From positions 1 through 12,201 of the forward strand of contig DASTQL010000069.1 of assembly GCA_035761805.1 (NCBI GenBank): DNA of 12,201 nucleotides, in the 5' to 3' direction. The notes beneath the pieces were generated by a model. That model was not told the DNA's origin. It searched no databases and was given only the letters and a program-made list of their open reading frames with translations. Positions within the stretch are counted from its first letter, which is position 1. The number at the start of each line of letters is the position of its first letter. Both the position numbers and the translations under genes were made by a program. This document shows, in pieces, positions 5,805 to 12,201 of the stretch. Source of the DNA: DASTQL01 sp035761805. Lineage in GTDB: Bacteria > Actinomycetota > Actinomycetes > Jiangellales > Jiangellaceae.

Positions 5805-6313
5805 GGTCCCAACTCCTCTGCTCCTGTTACCGCCCCCACAGGGAGGGTTCGTGTTGACGCGATGGTGATCGGGAGTCCGGTCTCGCGTGGACCTCGCGCA
5901 GGAGCCGGTCTGAGAGGGTCTCGTCTACACGTCGCACCCGTCGAAGGCCACCCCGGGGTCGTTGGCCGCCTGGAGGCATGTCATGTCCTGACCGCCGAGT
6001 ACCTCATGATCGCGCCGACGCTTGCTTCAGTGCAATAGCCAACCCGACCTGTGGCACGAGCAAGCCGTGGTCGTGCACCTCGGACTCGACCGCCGTGACG
6101 ATCACGCCCCACCGGGTCGGGGCGAGTGCAGGACCGGTGGGCGGGCCGGTGAGACGTCGGTTCCACCGCGGCCGGCAGCCAAGTCATGTCGCTTGCTCGC
6201 TGCAAGGCTGACGCTTGCTGCTGCTTCCCCTCATCGGCATGGAAGTGCGTCGGATGTGCAGCGCGCGGCGTGCGGACTGCGTGTCGGCGCTTGCTGAGCC
6301 GCCCGGTCAGTAC
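5805..6313. other. 509-bp intergenic region with possible gene remnants
   Basis: Between the nitronate-monooxygenase-like gene and the DUF2007 gene, both on minus. It should hold the DUF2007 promoter and the upstream gene's terminator, but neither is clear. Minus frame 6105-6004 reads VIVTAVESEVHDHGLLVPQ and has codon bias like real genes, yet it is only 33 residues and has no spaced ribosome binding site, so it may be a remnant. A near-by minus frame reads MTWLPAAVEPTSHRP. An inverted repeat CGAT-N4-ATCG lies near 5859-5870. Four copies of CGCTTGCT are listed separately. Confidence 0.45.
6019..6295 (+). repeat. Four dispersed copies of CGCTTGCT
   Basis: Exact octamers at 6019-6026, 6190-6197, 6212-6219 and 6288-6295, with a near copy CGCTTGCC at 6361-6368 inside the neighbouring coding region. 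An octamer is expected well under once per 10 kb per strand, so the local density stands out, although it was chosen after the fact. Spacing is irregular. Role unknown. Confidence 0.4.
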
Positions 6314-7792
6314 CTAGACGGCGTGATGTTCCCGCGCCGGATCGAGGTAGTCGATGACGGCGCTTGCCGGGTAAGGCGTGGCGTCCGTCCGGGAACGGAC
6401 GAGCAGGGTCGCGGCGCTGAGGTCGTCGCCGGCGGTGACGATCGCCGGTTCCTCATACGCGTGCGGGCGTTGCTGCGGAAGGTCGACCGCTGCCAGCAGG
6501 GCATTGCACAGGCACTGCCGACCCTCGATGTTGGCCGCACGTCCGCCCTTGTGCTCGAGGTACATCCGCCTGGGCTCAGCCGGACAGCGGTAGCCGATCG
6601 TGCCGTCGGCCTGACGGAACGGGCTGCGCAGCGCGCCGATGTCGCATACCGGGATGCGCTGGGCCGCGACCTGAGGGTCGGAGAGGGTTCCGGCCGCGGA
6701 CAGCACCTTGAACGGGAAGCCGGTCGGTGACACCCGCCAGTCCGTTCGCACCGAGACGTCGCCGGTGAACAGGTCCTGCAGAACCTGGCGCTTCAACCGG
6801 TCGGCGAGGCCTGACTCCGCGCTGAAGGCGAATGCCGTGCCGACCTGGACGCCGGCCGCCCCGGCCGCAAGCGCCGAGCGCAGCCCCTCGGGACTGCCCT
6901 GGGACCCGGCCAGCCAGAACGGCAGCCCCAGCGCGCGGATCGCGTTGAGGTCGACGGTGTCCCGGTCGTCATAGACCGGCTCGCCCTCCGGGGTCACCCG
7001 GCGTGGTCCCCGCGGCGGGGCGTTGTGGCCGCCGGCGGTCGGTCCCTCGACGACGAACCCGTCCGGCCGGGTCGCCGGGTCGGCGGCCAGCCCGGCCGCC
7101 AGGTCGGTGGATGCCACGATCGCGAGCAGCTGAGGCCTGTGCAGCGGCGGTCCCGCGCCGAGCAACGCCCGAGGGCTGCAGCGCACGGCGAAGGTCCCGT
7201 CGGCACTCGTCGTGCCCTGCGTGCGGACCGACAACGCGACACCGTCGCGCCGCGCCAGCCGGCCCAGGAGGTCAGGCAGCTCCGCCGGGCTACCCGCGCC
7301 CACGAGGACGTAGTCGACGCCGGCTAGCATCGCCCCGAAGCAGGCGACCGGAATGGGCAGCCCGATCTTGCGCAGGTAGTTGATGCCCACCACGCCGCCA
7401 TGGCCTTCCTTGGCGAGGTAGACCTCGCAGAAGTTCGCGACCATGGTGAGCTCCTGCAACACCACAGGTGGTTGCAGGGTGTACATGGGGACCGTGCGGT
7501 AGGGCCGTCCAGCGGGACGGCCTGCCGGGAGGAAGTATGTGTCCAGCACGCGCTGGGCCACCGCCGGCACCGGGAACGCGGCCAACGCCCGTCGCACGTG
7601 CCCCCCCGGGTCGCCGTCCTGGAGGCGTCGGGCGCACACGACGTCCAACGCCGTGCCGGACACGACTCCGAGGTGGCCCGCGGCGGAGACCGCCCGCGCC
7701 AGCCGCCACCCGGAGACCGCCACACCCATGCCACCCTGGATGATCTTCGGAGGACGCCGGCTCACGGACCGGGCCGTCGGGCTCGTCGTCAT
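6314..7792 (-). CDS. Nitronate monooxygenase family flavoprotein (2-nitropropane dioxygenase-like)
   Basis: A 492-residue FMN-dependent TIM-barrel enzyme. Characterised relatives oxidise alkyl nitronates; related barrels include FabK-type enoyl reductases, so the true substrate here is open. The N-terminal IIQGGMGVAVSGWRLARAVS (18-37) is the family opening. VVEGPTAGGHNAPP (247-260) carries the GGH catalytic/FMN signature. GAAGVQVGTAFAFSAESG (311-328) is the phosphate-binding loop. The C-terminal extension with CNALL and several Cys makes it longer than the usual 320-370-residue enzymes and matches a long actinobacterial subgroup. ATG 7790-7792 is chosen: GGAAGG lies nine bases upstream, and the frame beyond it is low-complexity, Arg-rich and overlaps promoter-like sites. 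It is probably cytoplasmic and transcribed alone from the palindrome-bearing promoter. Confidence 0.9.
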   Translation of the reverse strand: MTTSPTARSVSRRPPKIIQGGMGVAVSGWRLARAVSAAGHLGVVSGTALDVVCARRLQDGDPGGHVRRALAAFPVPAVAQRVLDTYFLPAGRPAGRPYRTVPMYTLQPPVVLQELTMVANFCEVYLAKEGHGGVVGINYLRKIGLPIPVACFGAMLAGVDYVLVGAGSPAELPDLLGRLARRDGVALSVRTQGTTSADGTFAVRCSPRALLGAGPPLHRPQLLAIVASTDLAAGLAADPATRPDGFVVEGPTAGGHNAPPRGPRRVTPEGEPVYDDRDTVDLNAIRALGLPFWLAGSQGSPEGLRSALAAGAAGVQVGTAFAFSAESGLADRLKRQVLQDLFTGDVSVRTDWRVSPTGFPFKVLSAAGTLSDPQVAAQRIPVCDIGALRSPFRQADGTIGYRCPAEPRRMYLEHKGGRAANIEGRQCLCNALLAAVDLPQQRPHAYEEPAIVTAGDDLSAATLLVRSRTDATPYPASAVIDYLDPAREHHAV

Positions 7793-7844
7793 GGCGTCTC
7801 GCCTTCCACCGAACGGTCGCAGCCTGTGCCGCAGCACCACTCTC

Positions 7845-7875
7845 ATCCTACGCTTCCGTAACCTACGCTCCCGTA
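7845..7875 (-). promoter_or_regulatory. Tandem TACG-N4-CGTA palindromes overlapping a -10-like box
   Basis: TACGCTTCCGTA (7849-7860) and TACGCTCCCGTA (7864-7875) are two palindromic sites with a 15-bp period. On the minus strand, TAGGAT (7850-7845) is a plausible -10 hexamer at the edge of the first site. It would start a leader of about 45 nt before the ATG at 7792. Two copies over a promoter are the usual layout of a repressor operator, for example TetR- or GntR-type. The cognate regulator is not identified. Confidence 0.65.
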
Positions 7876-8093
7876 ATCTGCGGGTGTCGCTGCCGCAAGC
7901 ATCGTTGGGGGACGTGTGGGGCTCACAGGCACGTAGGCCGAGAACTGGCCGAGCGGTCTCGGGGACGGCGCCCGGCCTGTCGTGCTTGCCGGTCCGAGCA
8001 TCGTGACCGTGGCATCGGGTCTGTCCGCCGGTTTCGCCGTGAGCGGCCCGCAGCGCTCCGGCTTGGGTGATTCTGTCCCGGGTCGCGACCGTC
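7876..8093. other. Intergenic upstream of the operator
   Basis: 218 bp between the methyltransferase stop and the tandem palindromes. A frame on each strand stays open but is low-complexity (Arg/Pro/Thr-rich), without a ribosome binding site or family match. The methyltransferase terminator is not evident. With the operator region, the gene-free span is 7793-8093. Confidence 0.5.
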
Positions 8094-8957
8094 TCACGTG
8101 ACGGCAACGGCGACGATCGCGTGCATCCGGGTGACGACGTGGTCGTTCCGGCGGTGGGTCGCCACGACCTCGTGGGTCTCGTGGACGATGCGGTCGAGGT
8201 AGTCGGCGAACGCCCGGGGGTCGGCAGCGAGGCGTGCGACCACCGCCGCGTACGCGTGCTCCATGCGGTGGACGAAGCGGTCGGGATCGGCGAAGCGCGC
8301 CTCGATCGTCTCGTCCGCGAGGGTCACGCGACGGAAGCCGGCACGCTCGAGCAGCCGCCTCAGCTCGTCCGGGTCACCCAGGGAGAACGGCGCCTCCACA
8401 TCGACGCGTGAGACGTCCGCTCCGAGGGAGGCCAGATGTGGCGTCTCCGCATCGGCGAGCGCACGGAAGAGGGGGTGGCGGTCGAGGCCACGCCAGGTGA
8501 CGACCACGGCACGGCCACCGGTGCGCAGAGAGCGGCGCATCAGCCGCGCCCCGGCGAGTCGGTCGCCGAAGAACTGGAGCCCCTGCTGGCACACCACGAG
8601 GTCGAAGGCACCCTCGGCAACCGTGGTCGTGACCGCGTCCCCCTGCTGCCACTCGACCGACACGCCAGCGGCTTGCGCGCGGCGCCGGGCCTCCTCGAGC
8701 ATCGCGGGGTTGATGTCCATGCCCAGCACGTGACCCGTGCTCCCCACGGCGGCGGAGACCCGGCGGGCGACGATCCCGGTCCCGCAGGCCAGGTCCAGCA
8801 CCCGCTCACCCGCTCGGGGAGCCGCGTGGCGCAGGGTCTGGCGCGAGAGCGGCTGGAAGATCGCTGGGCCGAAGTACTCCTCGTAGGCCCTGGCCGGGCT
8901 GTCGCCGTCGGTTCGGGGTGTGGCGCCCGCGGTCAGGTGCGTGGTGTCCGCAGTCAT
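8094..8957 (-). CDS. Class I SAM-dependent methyltransferase
   Basis: A 287-residue Rossmann-fold methyltransferase that moves a methyl group from S-adenosylmethionine to an unknown small molecule. Motif I is VLDLACGTGIVARR (53-66), the acidic ribose-binding loop is GMDINPAMLEEA (79-90), QQGDA (105-109) follows strand 3, and FDLVVCQQGLQFF (118-130) is motif IV; this layout is UbiE/Methyltransf_11-like. The C-terminal third, with FSLGDPDELRRLLERAGF, is the usual lid of this group. ATG 8955-8957 is supported by GGGAG seven bases upstream; the extra in-frame N-terminus further up is Arg/Ser-rich noise overlapping the acetyltransferase gene. The GNAT gene ends 55 bp upstream on the same strand, so they are probably co-transcribed. 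No substrate can be assigned. Confidence 0.92.
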   Translation of the reverse strand: MTADTTHLTAGATPRTDGDSPARAYEEYFGPAIFQPLSRQTLRHAAPRAGERVLDLACGTGIVARRVSAAVGSTGHVLGMDINPAMLEEARRRAQAAGVSVEWQQGDAVTTTVAEGAFDLVVCQQGLQFFGDRLAGARLMRRSLRTGGRAVVVTWRGLDRHPLFRALADAETPHLASLGADVSRVDVEAPFSLGDPDELRRLLERAGFRRVTLADETIEARFADPDRFVHRMEHAYAAVVARLAADPRAFADYLDRIVHETHEVVATHRRNDHVVTRMHAIVAVAVT

Positions 8958-9012
8958 CGTCCTGCTCCCTCTGCTGGCGTCGTTCGTCGTGGGCCGGCCC
9001 TGGTGGCACCGA

Positions 9013-9666
9013 TCAGCGAACCGGTCGCACCATCGGCCAGAGCGGAGGGCAGTCCGCGACGCGGACCTCCGCGACCACCTCGAAGCCGTGCCGCTCGTAC
9101 AGTGCACGGTTGCGTGGCGAGCTCGCCTCCAGGTACGCCGGGAGGCGTTCACGGTCGCACCGCCCGAGGCTCGTCCTCAGCAGCGCGGACCCGTAGCCCC
9201 GGCCCTGGTGGAGCGGATCGACTCCGATGAAGGGCAGGTACCAGTGCGGTTCCGGGGGGTGGTGCAGGTCCATCTGTTCGAGCAAGGCGAATGCGTCCTC
9301 CTGGCGGGCGGCCTCGACCGACTGCTGGAGCAGGTCTGCGAACTCCTCCTCCGGCAGCTGTGTCCCGGGGGCGATCCAGAGGGCAGCACCTGCTACGCGC
9401 CCCACAGCGTCGACAGCGCCGGTGCTGGAGGCAACGTCGCCGACCAGCCGTAGCAGCCGAGGGAAGTGGGCCACGTAGCGCGCGCCGTCGGGCAGCAGCC
9501 AGCGGATCACGGGGTCGGCGGCGAAGGCCACGACGAGCGTGCCGACAGCCCCGTCGACGAGCGCTTCGGCAGCTTCGGCGGCCGGCCTGGCCGACTGGTC
9601 GACGGGCGTGGTGGTCGCCGCTGTCGCGTGGCCTCCGGATCGAGGTGCGATGATCGTGCCGGACAT
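9013..9666 (-). CDS. GNAT family N-acetyltransferase
   Basis: 217 residues. Transfers acetyl from acetyl-CoA to an amine; the substrate is unknown. The acetyl-CoA motif is FIGVDPLHQGRGYGSALL (146-163), with the pyrophosphate loop QGRGYG at 154-159. The C-terminal YLEASSPRNRALYERHGFEV is the classical GNAT end. The N-terminal region with DPVIRWLLPDG and an ALWIAPG strand fits the actinobacterial subgroup that includes resistance-type and small-molecule acetyltransferases. ATG 9664-9666 has AGGAGG (9671-9676) four bases upstream, an excellent site. The first 25 residues (GGHATAATTTPVD) are probably disordered. It is the first gene of a likely two-gene unit with the methyltransferase. The two perfect dyads at 9690-9722 sit directly upstream. 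Confidence 0.93.
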   Translation of the reverse strand: MSGTIIAPRSGGHATAATTTPVDQSARPAAEAAEALVDGAVGTLVVAFAADPVIRWLLPDGARYVAHFPRLLRLVGDVASSTGAVDAVGRVAGAALWIAPGTQLPEEEFADLLQQSVEAARQEDAFALLEQMDLHHPPEPHWYLPFIGVDPLHQGRGYGSALLRTSLGRCDRERLPAYLEASSPRNRALYERHGFEVVAEVRVADCPPLWPMVRPVR

Positions 9667-9689
9667 GGTTCCTCCTGACGTGGACGGAG

Positions 9690-9722
9690 CCGGCGGCCCG
9701 CCGGAGACCGGTCGGCGACCGG
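9690..9722. promoter_or_regulatory. Two adjacent perfect 15-bp dyads upstream of the GNAT gene
   Basis: CCGGCGGCCCGCCGG (9690-9704) and CCGGTCGGCGACCGG (9708-9722) are each perfect inverted repeats with a one-base centre. Centres are 18 bp apart, and both share CCGG ends. They lie 23-56 bases before the GNAT start codon, in its leader or promoter. They could be regulator sites, possibly for the LuxR-type protein encoded upstream, or RNA hairpins. The assignment is inference. Confidence 0.5.
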
Positions 9723-9847
9723 CGAGCCACGGCTGCCCCGGACGCTAGGAGCGACGGCGCCGGATGACCTGGGTGCTGGCACGCGAGCGGCTACGCAACC
9801 CGGGTGAGTGGTGCCTACGTGTCCGCGGCTGCGTCTGACCGCGTGCA

Positions 9848-9863
9848 ACCCCGGAGAAGGGGT
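9848..9863 (-). terminator. Small hairpin after the LuxR-type gene
   Basis: ACCCC/GGGGT arms around a six-base loop lie eight bases beyond the minus-strand stop codon at 9871-9873. A second short repeat, GGGTA/TACCC, overlaps the stop. The stem is only 5 bp with no T-tract, so a weak or partial terminator at best. Confidence 0.3.
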
Positions 9864-9870
9864 GGGGTAC

Positions 9871-11541
9871 CTACCTACCCGGCTGCGGCACCGCCGAGTG
9901 GCCGCGCCGCTCCCCGCCTGCGGCGCCGGCACCGCCCAGGGCGTACGCGACGGCTGCCGCCCGGGCGTTGCGGCCCTGGAGGCCCAGCTTCTGGTAGATG
10001 GTGGCGAGGTGGCGCTCTACCGTACGGACGCTGAGCACGAGCTCGTCGGCGATCTGCTGGTTGGATCGGCCGGAGGCGACGAGGGAGAGCACCTCGGCCT
10101 CCCGAGCGGTGAGCCCGTCGGACCGGGGTCCGGCAGTGCCATCGACCGCCGGGCCGGCGCCCAGTCCGGCCAGCTCCGCCTCGGCCGCCTCCCGATGGAG
10201 CCGGGCCGCCTCGGGGTCGCCGAGTACCTCGCACACCCGGGCGGTCCGCAGGCGGACACGCGCCGCCTCGTACGGCGCGCTGAGCTGCTGCCACGTGAGC
10301 AGGGCCCGTCGTAGCACCGGCATCGCCGCCTCGTGCTCGTCGGAGGCGACCAACAGAGCGGAACGGGCCGACAAGGCGACCGCCGCCAGGCCGGTCGTGC
10401 CGTAGGTCGCGGCGATCTCCTCCAGCTCAGTGACGGCCTCGTCGGCCGCCCCGATGTCCCCCTGAGCCACGGCGACCTCGACCACGGCCGGCAGGATCCG
10501 GGCTCGGCCCAGGGGGTCGCCGTCGGCAGCCGCCAGAGCCAGCCGTAGCGAGGCGGCGGCGGGCTGCGGCTGGCCGCGGTCGAGGGCGAGCAGCGCCAGG
10601 CCGGGCTGCGGGTCACGCCCGAGGCGGAGGGCGGCGCGGTACCGGGCCTCCGCCCCGGCCAGGTCGCCACGGAGCCGCCGAACGTCTCCGTGGAGGTAGT
10701 GCGCCTCGGCGACGACCTCGACTGCGAAGTGCGAGAGCTCGTCGTACACGTGCTCCAGCTCGCGCTCGGCTTGGTCCCACGCCCCGCGGACCTGCATGAC
10801 CTGCGCCCGATGGACCCGGCAGATGCCCATGAACGGCCCGGCTCCGGGCATGCCCTGGCACCAACGTGCGGTGGCCTCGGTCCACTCACCCGCCCGCCGG
10901 ACGTCGGAGACCTCGTGGCAGGCGAGCATGAGGTGGCAGTAGATGTTGCCCGCCCAGCTCGGGTCGAGTCGGTTGGAGACAGCGGCGACCATGGCCTCGT
11001 CGAGGAGGGCCACCCCCTCGTCCACGACTCCCCGTCTGACCAGCACCCGTCCCCGACCCAGCGTGCCGAGCGCGGCTAGCGTTTCGTCGCCGAAGCGCTC
11101 CCCCAGCGCACCCACGTCCCGCGCTGCCTCGTACGCCGCGTCCAGGTCCCGAGCCGAGAACGCGACCTCGAAGTCGACGTGCCGGAGGTAGCCGTGCTCC
11201 ACCCCGTCGGGGAGGCCCTCGAGGTGCCTGACGGCCCGCCGCATCCAGCCGGAGCCCTGCGCGTCCTCCCCACGGAGGGCGAAGGTGTAGCCGATGTCGA
11301 GCGCCACGAGAGCTGCGACGCGGGGCCGGCCCTCGTCGAGGGAGCGTCGGTACGCCTGCTCCATGATCGGCAGAGCCTCGTCGAGCTCGCCGAGCCACCA
11401 CGAGCAGTTGGCGAGGGCGTAAGCGTCGGCGGCGGCCAGGTCGCCCTGCCGCTCGGCGGCACGGAAGGCCGCCCGTGCCCCGACCCAGTCCCGCCGGTCG
11501 TAGGCGGCACGAGCCGAGGCGACGGTGTCGTCGACCGGCAT
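9871..11541 (-). CDS. LuxR-family transcriptional regulator with TPR-like N-terminus
   Basis: 556 residues. The C-terminus is a LuxR/GerE helix-turn-helix: LTAREAEVLSLVASGRSNQQ, then IADELVLSVRTVERHLATIY and QKLGL (477-about 521). The long N-terminal part is a run of Ala/Leu/Arg-rich helical pairs, e.g. ARAAYDRRDWVGARAAF, AYALANCSWWLGELDEAL and DLAGAEARYRAALRLG, characteristic of tetratricopeptide-type repeats. No Walker A P-loop is visible, so unlike full LAL/MalT proteins it lacks the ATPase module. No receiver domain is present either, so control is probably by ligand or partner binding. ATG 11539-11541 is preferred over the GTG at 11574 because GGGAGG lies seven bases upstream. It begins 29 bp after the LLM oxidoreductase stop, so the two are co-transcribed. 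It probably regulates this cluster, which is inference. Confidence 0.9.
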   Translation of the reverse strand: MPVDDTVASARAAYDRRDWVGARAAFRAAERQGDLAAADAYALANCSWWLGELDEALPIMEQAYRRSLDEGRPRVAALVALDIGYTFALRGEDAQGSGWMRRAVRHLEGLPDGVEHGYLRHVDFEVAFSARDLDAAYEAARDVGALGERFGDETLAALGTLGRGRVLVRRGVVDEGVALLDEAMVAAVSNRLDPSWAGNIYCHLMLACHEVSDVRRAGEWTEATARWCQGMPGAGPFMGICRVHRAQVMQVRGAWDQAERELEHVYDELSHFAVEVVAEAHYLHGDVRRLRGDLAGAEARYRAALRLGRDPQPGLALLALDRGQPQPAAASLRLALAAADGDPLGRARILPAVVEVAVAQGDIGAADEAVTELEEIAATYGTTGLAAVALSARSALLVASDEHEAAMPVLRRALLTWQQLSAPYEAARVRLRTARVCEVLGDPEAARLHREAAEAELAGLGAGPAVDGTAGPRSDGLTAREAEVLSLVASGRSNQQIADELVLSVRTVERHLATIYQKLGLQGRNARAAAVAYALGGAGAAGGERRGHSAVPQPGR

Positions 11542-11570
11542 GTCTGGACCTCCCGCCCCGGGTCCGAGTA

Positions 11571-12201
11571 TCACGCGGCTGCGACGCGGACCGCCACCGT
11601 CTCGAGCATCCGCCAGTCCGTGCTCGCGGGCCGACGTCCGGAGGGGTGGTCGGGATTGGTGTCCAGGACGACGATCTCGGCGCCGATCTCCGTGAGCGTG
11701 TCGAGGTCACGCAGCACCTGGTCCAGGCTGCCCTCGCCGGCCCGGCGCCCGTCCTCGGCCAGGGGCGTGTCGGTCAGCCGGAGTCGCATCCGCGGGCAGA
11801 GTGCCGGGACGGGGAGCCCAACCGCCGCGGCGAGGGAGCGCAGCGTAGGAACCCCCTCGGCGCGCAGCCAGCCGAACTCGGCGTTGTTCGGGTGCCAGGC
11901 GTCCCCGAAGGTGACCGCACGCCGGAGCGCGGCGCGGCTGGCGCCGCCCACCCAGACGGGGGGGCGTGGCCGGTGGGCCGGGCGTGGACCGTGCACGTCT
12001 CCGAAGGAGACCAGCTCCCCCTCGTACGAGATGAGGTCAGCCGACCACAGGGCGGTGATGGCCGTGAGGTACTCGTCGGTGATCGCCCCTCGGCGCTCGA
12101 AGGGCACGCCGAGCGCGGCGTACTCCTGCGCCGACCAGCCCACACCGACACCCAGCACGAAGCGGCCGCCGCTGAGGTCGTCGATGTTCGCGGCAATGCG
12201 C
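11571..12201 (-). CDS. LLM-class flavin-dependent oxidoreductase (F420-type), 5' end outside the window
   Basis: The luciferase-like TIM-barrel family uses FMN or, in many actinobacteria, coenzyme F420. The frame is open to the window edge, so the start lies to the right; GTG 12158 is internal, since upstream RIAANIDDLSGGRFVLGVGV is the conserved family block. Further family features are EYAALGVPFERRGAITDEYL, LTAITALWS, PVWVGGASRAALRRAV and FGDAWHPN. The C-terminal part has the LDQVLRDLDTLTEIGAEIVV helix-strand typical of TIGR03619-like F420 enzymes. About 210 residues are present. The stop at 11571-11573 is 29 bp before the LuxR start. Cofactor choice (F420 or FMN) cannot be proved from this part. 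Confidence 0.92.
   Translation of the reverse strand, partial: RIAANIDDLSGGRFVLGVGVGWSAQEYAALGVPFERRGAITDEYLTAITALWSADLISYEGELVSFGDVHGPRPAHRPRPPVWVGGASRAALRRAVTFGDAWHPNNAEFGWLRAEGVPTLRSLAAAVGLPVPALCPRMRLRLTDTPLAEDGRRAGEGSLDQVLRDLDTLTEIGAEIVVLDTNPDHPSGRRPASTDWRMLETVAVRVAAA

Noticed and set aside
8094..8101. TCACGTGA palindrome at the methyltransferase stop codon
   Set aside because: It forms the stop codon end and lies far from any promoter; a single 8-bp palindrome is expected by chance.
8991..9000. GGGCCGGCCC palindrome between the GNAT and methyltransferase genes
   Set aside because: Perfect but loopless and GC-only; expected in DNA of this composition.
8436..9230. 264-residue plus-strand frame across the methyltransferase and GNAT genes
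   Set aside because: Antisense to two genes with clear catalytic motifs; composition typical of shadow frames.
1..12201. CRISPR array, insertion sequence, prophage or tRNA
   Set aside because: No regular repeats, transposase or integrase motifs, or cloverleaf sequences were seen on either strand.

Overview
The window is very GC-rich (about 70% by eye). Its genes have GC-rich third codon positions, frequent GTG starts and AGGAGG-type ribosome binding sites. With a twin-arginine multicopper oxidase, DUF6510 and DUF2007 proteins, an LLM-class (F420-type) oxidoreductase and a TPR-LuxR regulator, this points to a high-GC actinobacterium. I cannot name a genus. No tRNA, rRNA, CRISPR array, transposase or insertion sequence was seen.

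Plus-strand block (1-3086): the 3' part of a family-4 glycosyltransferase ends at 872 and is followed by a perfect 9-bp hairpin. After a gene-poor stretch comes a tight two-gene unit: a small SHOCT-domain membrane protein and a three-domain multicopper oxidase with a Tat-like leader, all copper-ligand motifs and two methionine-rich segments. It probably serves extracytoplasmic copper detoxification or substrate oxidation.

Minus-strand block (3305-12201), in order of transcription from the right: a partial LLM-class flavin oxidoreductase and a TPR-LuxR regulator 29 bp apart; then a GNAT acetyltransferase and a SAM methyltransferase 55 bp apart, preceded by two adjacent perfect 15-bp dyads; then a nitronate-monooxygenase-like flavoprotein whose upstream region has two tandem TACG-N4-CGTA palindromes next to a -10-like hexamer; then a DUF2007/DUF6510 pair; then a TetR-family regulator and a polytopic membrane protein.

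The most unusual part is 3.9-4.9 kb. The tetR gene keeps a good promoter, ribosome binding site and start, but is broken by an in-frame TGA at codon 30 and a one-base frameshift. The membrane protein downstream appears to have lost its first transmembrane helix to a TGA where tryptophan is expected. Two small uncertain ORFs lie between them. This looks like local gene decay, or else base-level sequence error. The rest is ordinary accessory metabolism and regulation. I did not find a convincing new multi-gene system.
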